Assembly (NCBI GenBank): GCA_034670405.1
Contig: JAXDDX010000007.1
Location: 5,262,001 to 5,326,000, forward strand
DNA length: 64,000 nt
Source: Hoplostethus atlanticus
Lineage: Eukaryota > Chordata > Actinopteri > Trachichthyiformes > Trachichthyidae
Direction of reading: 5' to 3'
Shown here: in pieces, positions 63,780 through 64,000 of the stretch
How the letters are laid out: the number at the start of each line of letters is the position of its first letter
Position numbering within the stretch: position 1 is the stretch's first letter
The notes under the pieces: generated by a model
The model's input: only the letters and a program-made list of their open reading frames with translations
Database searches by the model: none
What the model was told of the DNA's origin: nothing
Translations under genes and position numbers: made by a program

Positions 63780-64000
63780 GTATAGTTGAACAGGCTTGCA
63801 CATGCACACATATGCAGACACACACATGCATACATATACTCACATATACAAACACAGATTACATAGTATTGGTTGTGTCTTGAAATGGTTGTGAAATGGC
63901 TCTTAGGTGTTGAGTGCCCTTGGCTTCAGCCCGCTGTTAAACAGCCCTTGTTGAGATATGACTGTTCATGTTTTAGTCCTTTATATGGAAATCACATTCC
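63780..64000 (+). other. Start of the next inpp4b intron
   Basis: The sequence after the gtatag donor is AC-rich and shows no acceptor or exon before the window edge. Confidence 0.7.

Overview
This is vertebrate nuclear DNA, almost certainly from a ray-finned (teleost) fish. The evidence is one gene split by large GT-AG introns, abundant (CA/GT)n, (GA)n and (CT)n microsatellites, tRNA-Lys-derived SINEs, a second tRNA-derived SINE with the tail common in spiny-rayed fish, and teleost-style Tc1, hAT and MITE copies. There is no operon-like coding, no CRISPR array and no phage or viral module. Nearly all long open frames are microsatellite or repeat translations.

The one gene I can support is on the + strand: seven consecutive internal coding exons of an inositol polyphosphate 4-phosphatase, INPP4B type. 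Exons are at 7359-7477, 12175-12291, 31092-31171, 52741-52852, 55493-55562, 58519-58666 and 63649-63779. Splice phases agree at every junction, and together they give 777 nt (259 codons). They cover the N-terminal C2 domain and the start of the following region, roughly human residues 46-320 of about 924 (from memory, not aligned). The start codon exon and the CX5R phosphatase domain lie outside the window. Compared with human INPP4B, a short linker of about 18 residues is missing between the second and third exons here. The flanking phases are both 0, so the fish gene may lack it or it may be a small exon I could not recognise.

Layout. 1-7358: upstream intron with a palindromic MITE (about 1373-1595), a minus-strand tRNA-Lys SINE (2851-2981) and a probable MITE near 3430-3660. 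7478-12174: intron with dense microsatellites. 12292-31091: an 18.8 kb intron holding a SINE (13656-13804) and an internally deleted ZBED5-like hAT element (18027-18532) with exact 8-bp target duplications. 31172-52740: a 21.6 kb intron, the richest in mobile DNA. It contains a 109-bp GT repeat (32035-32143), a 687-bp Tc1-like element with TA duplications (38554-39240), an 815-bp fold-back element (41227-42041), a hAT-like element that appears to contain a 28S rRNA-derived segment (42357-43420; 28S part 42919-43169, minus strand), a MITE (43970-44234) and two tandem palindromic hAT-type MITEs (45806-46159). The remaining introns hold another tRNA-Lys SINE (54731-54859), a further SINE (62744-62862) and microsatellites.

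I found no wholly new genetic system. The best candidates for a second look are the 28S rDNA fragment inside a hAT-like element, the 815-bp fold-back element, the missing linker exon, a possible alternative first exon at 8350-8379, and dinucleotide repeats placed right at splice sites.
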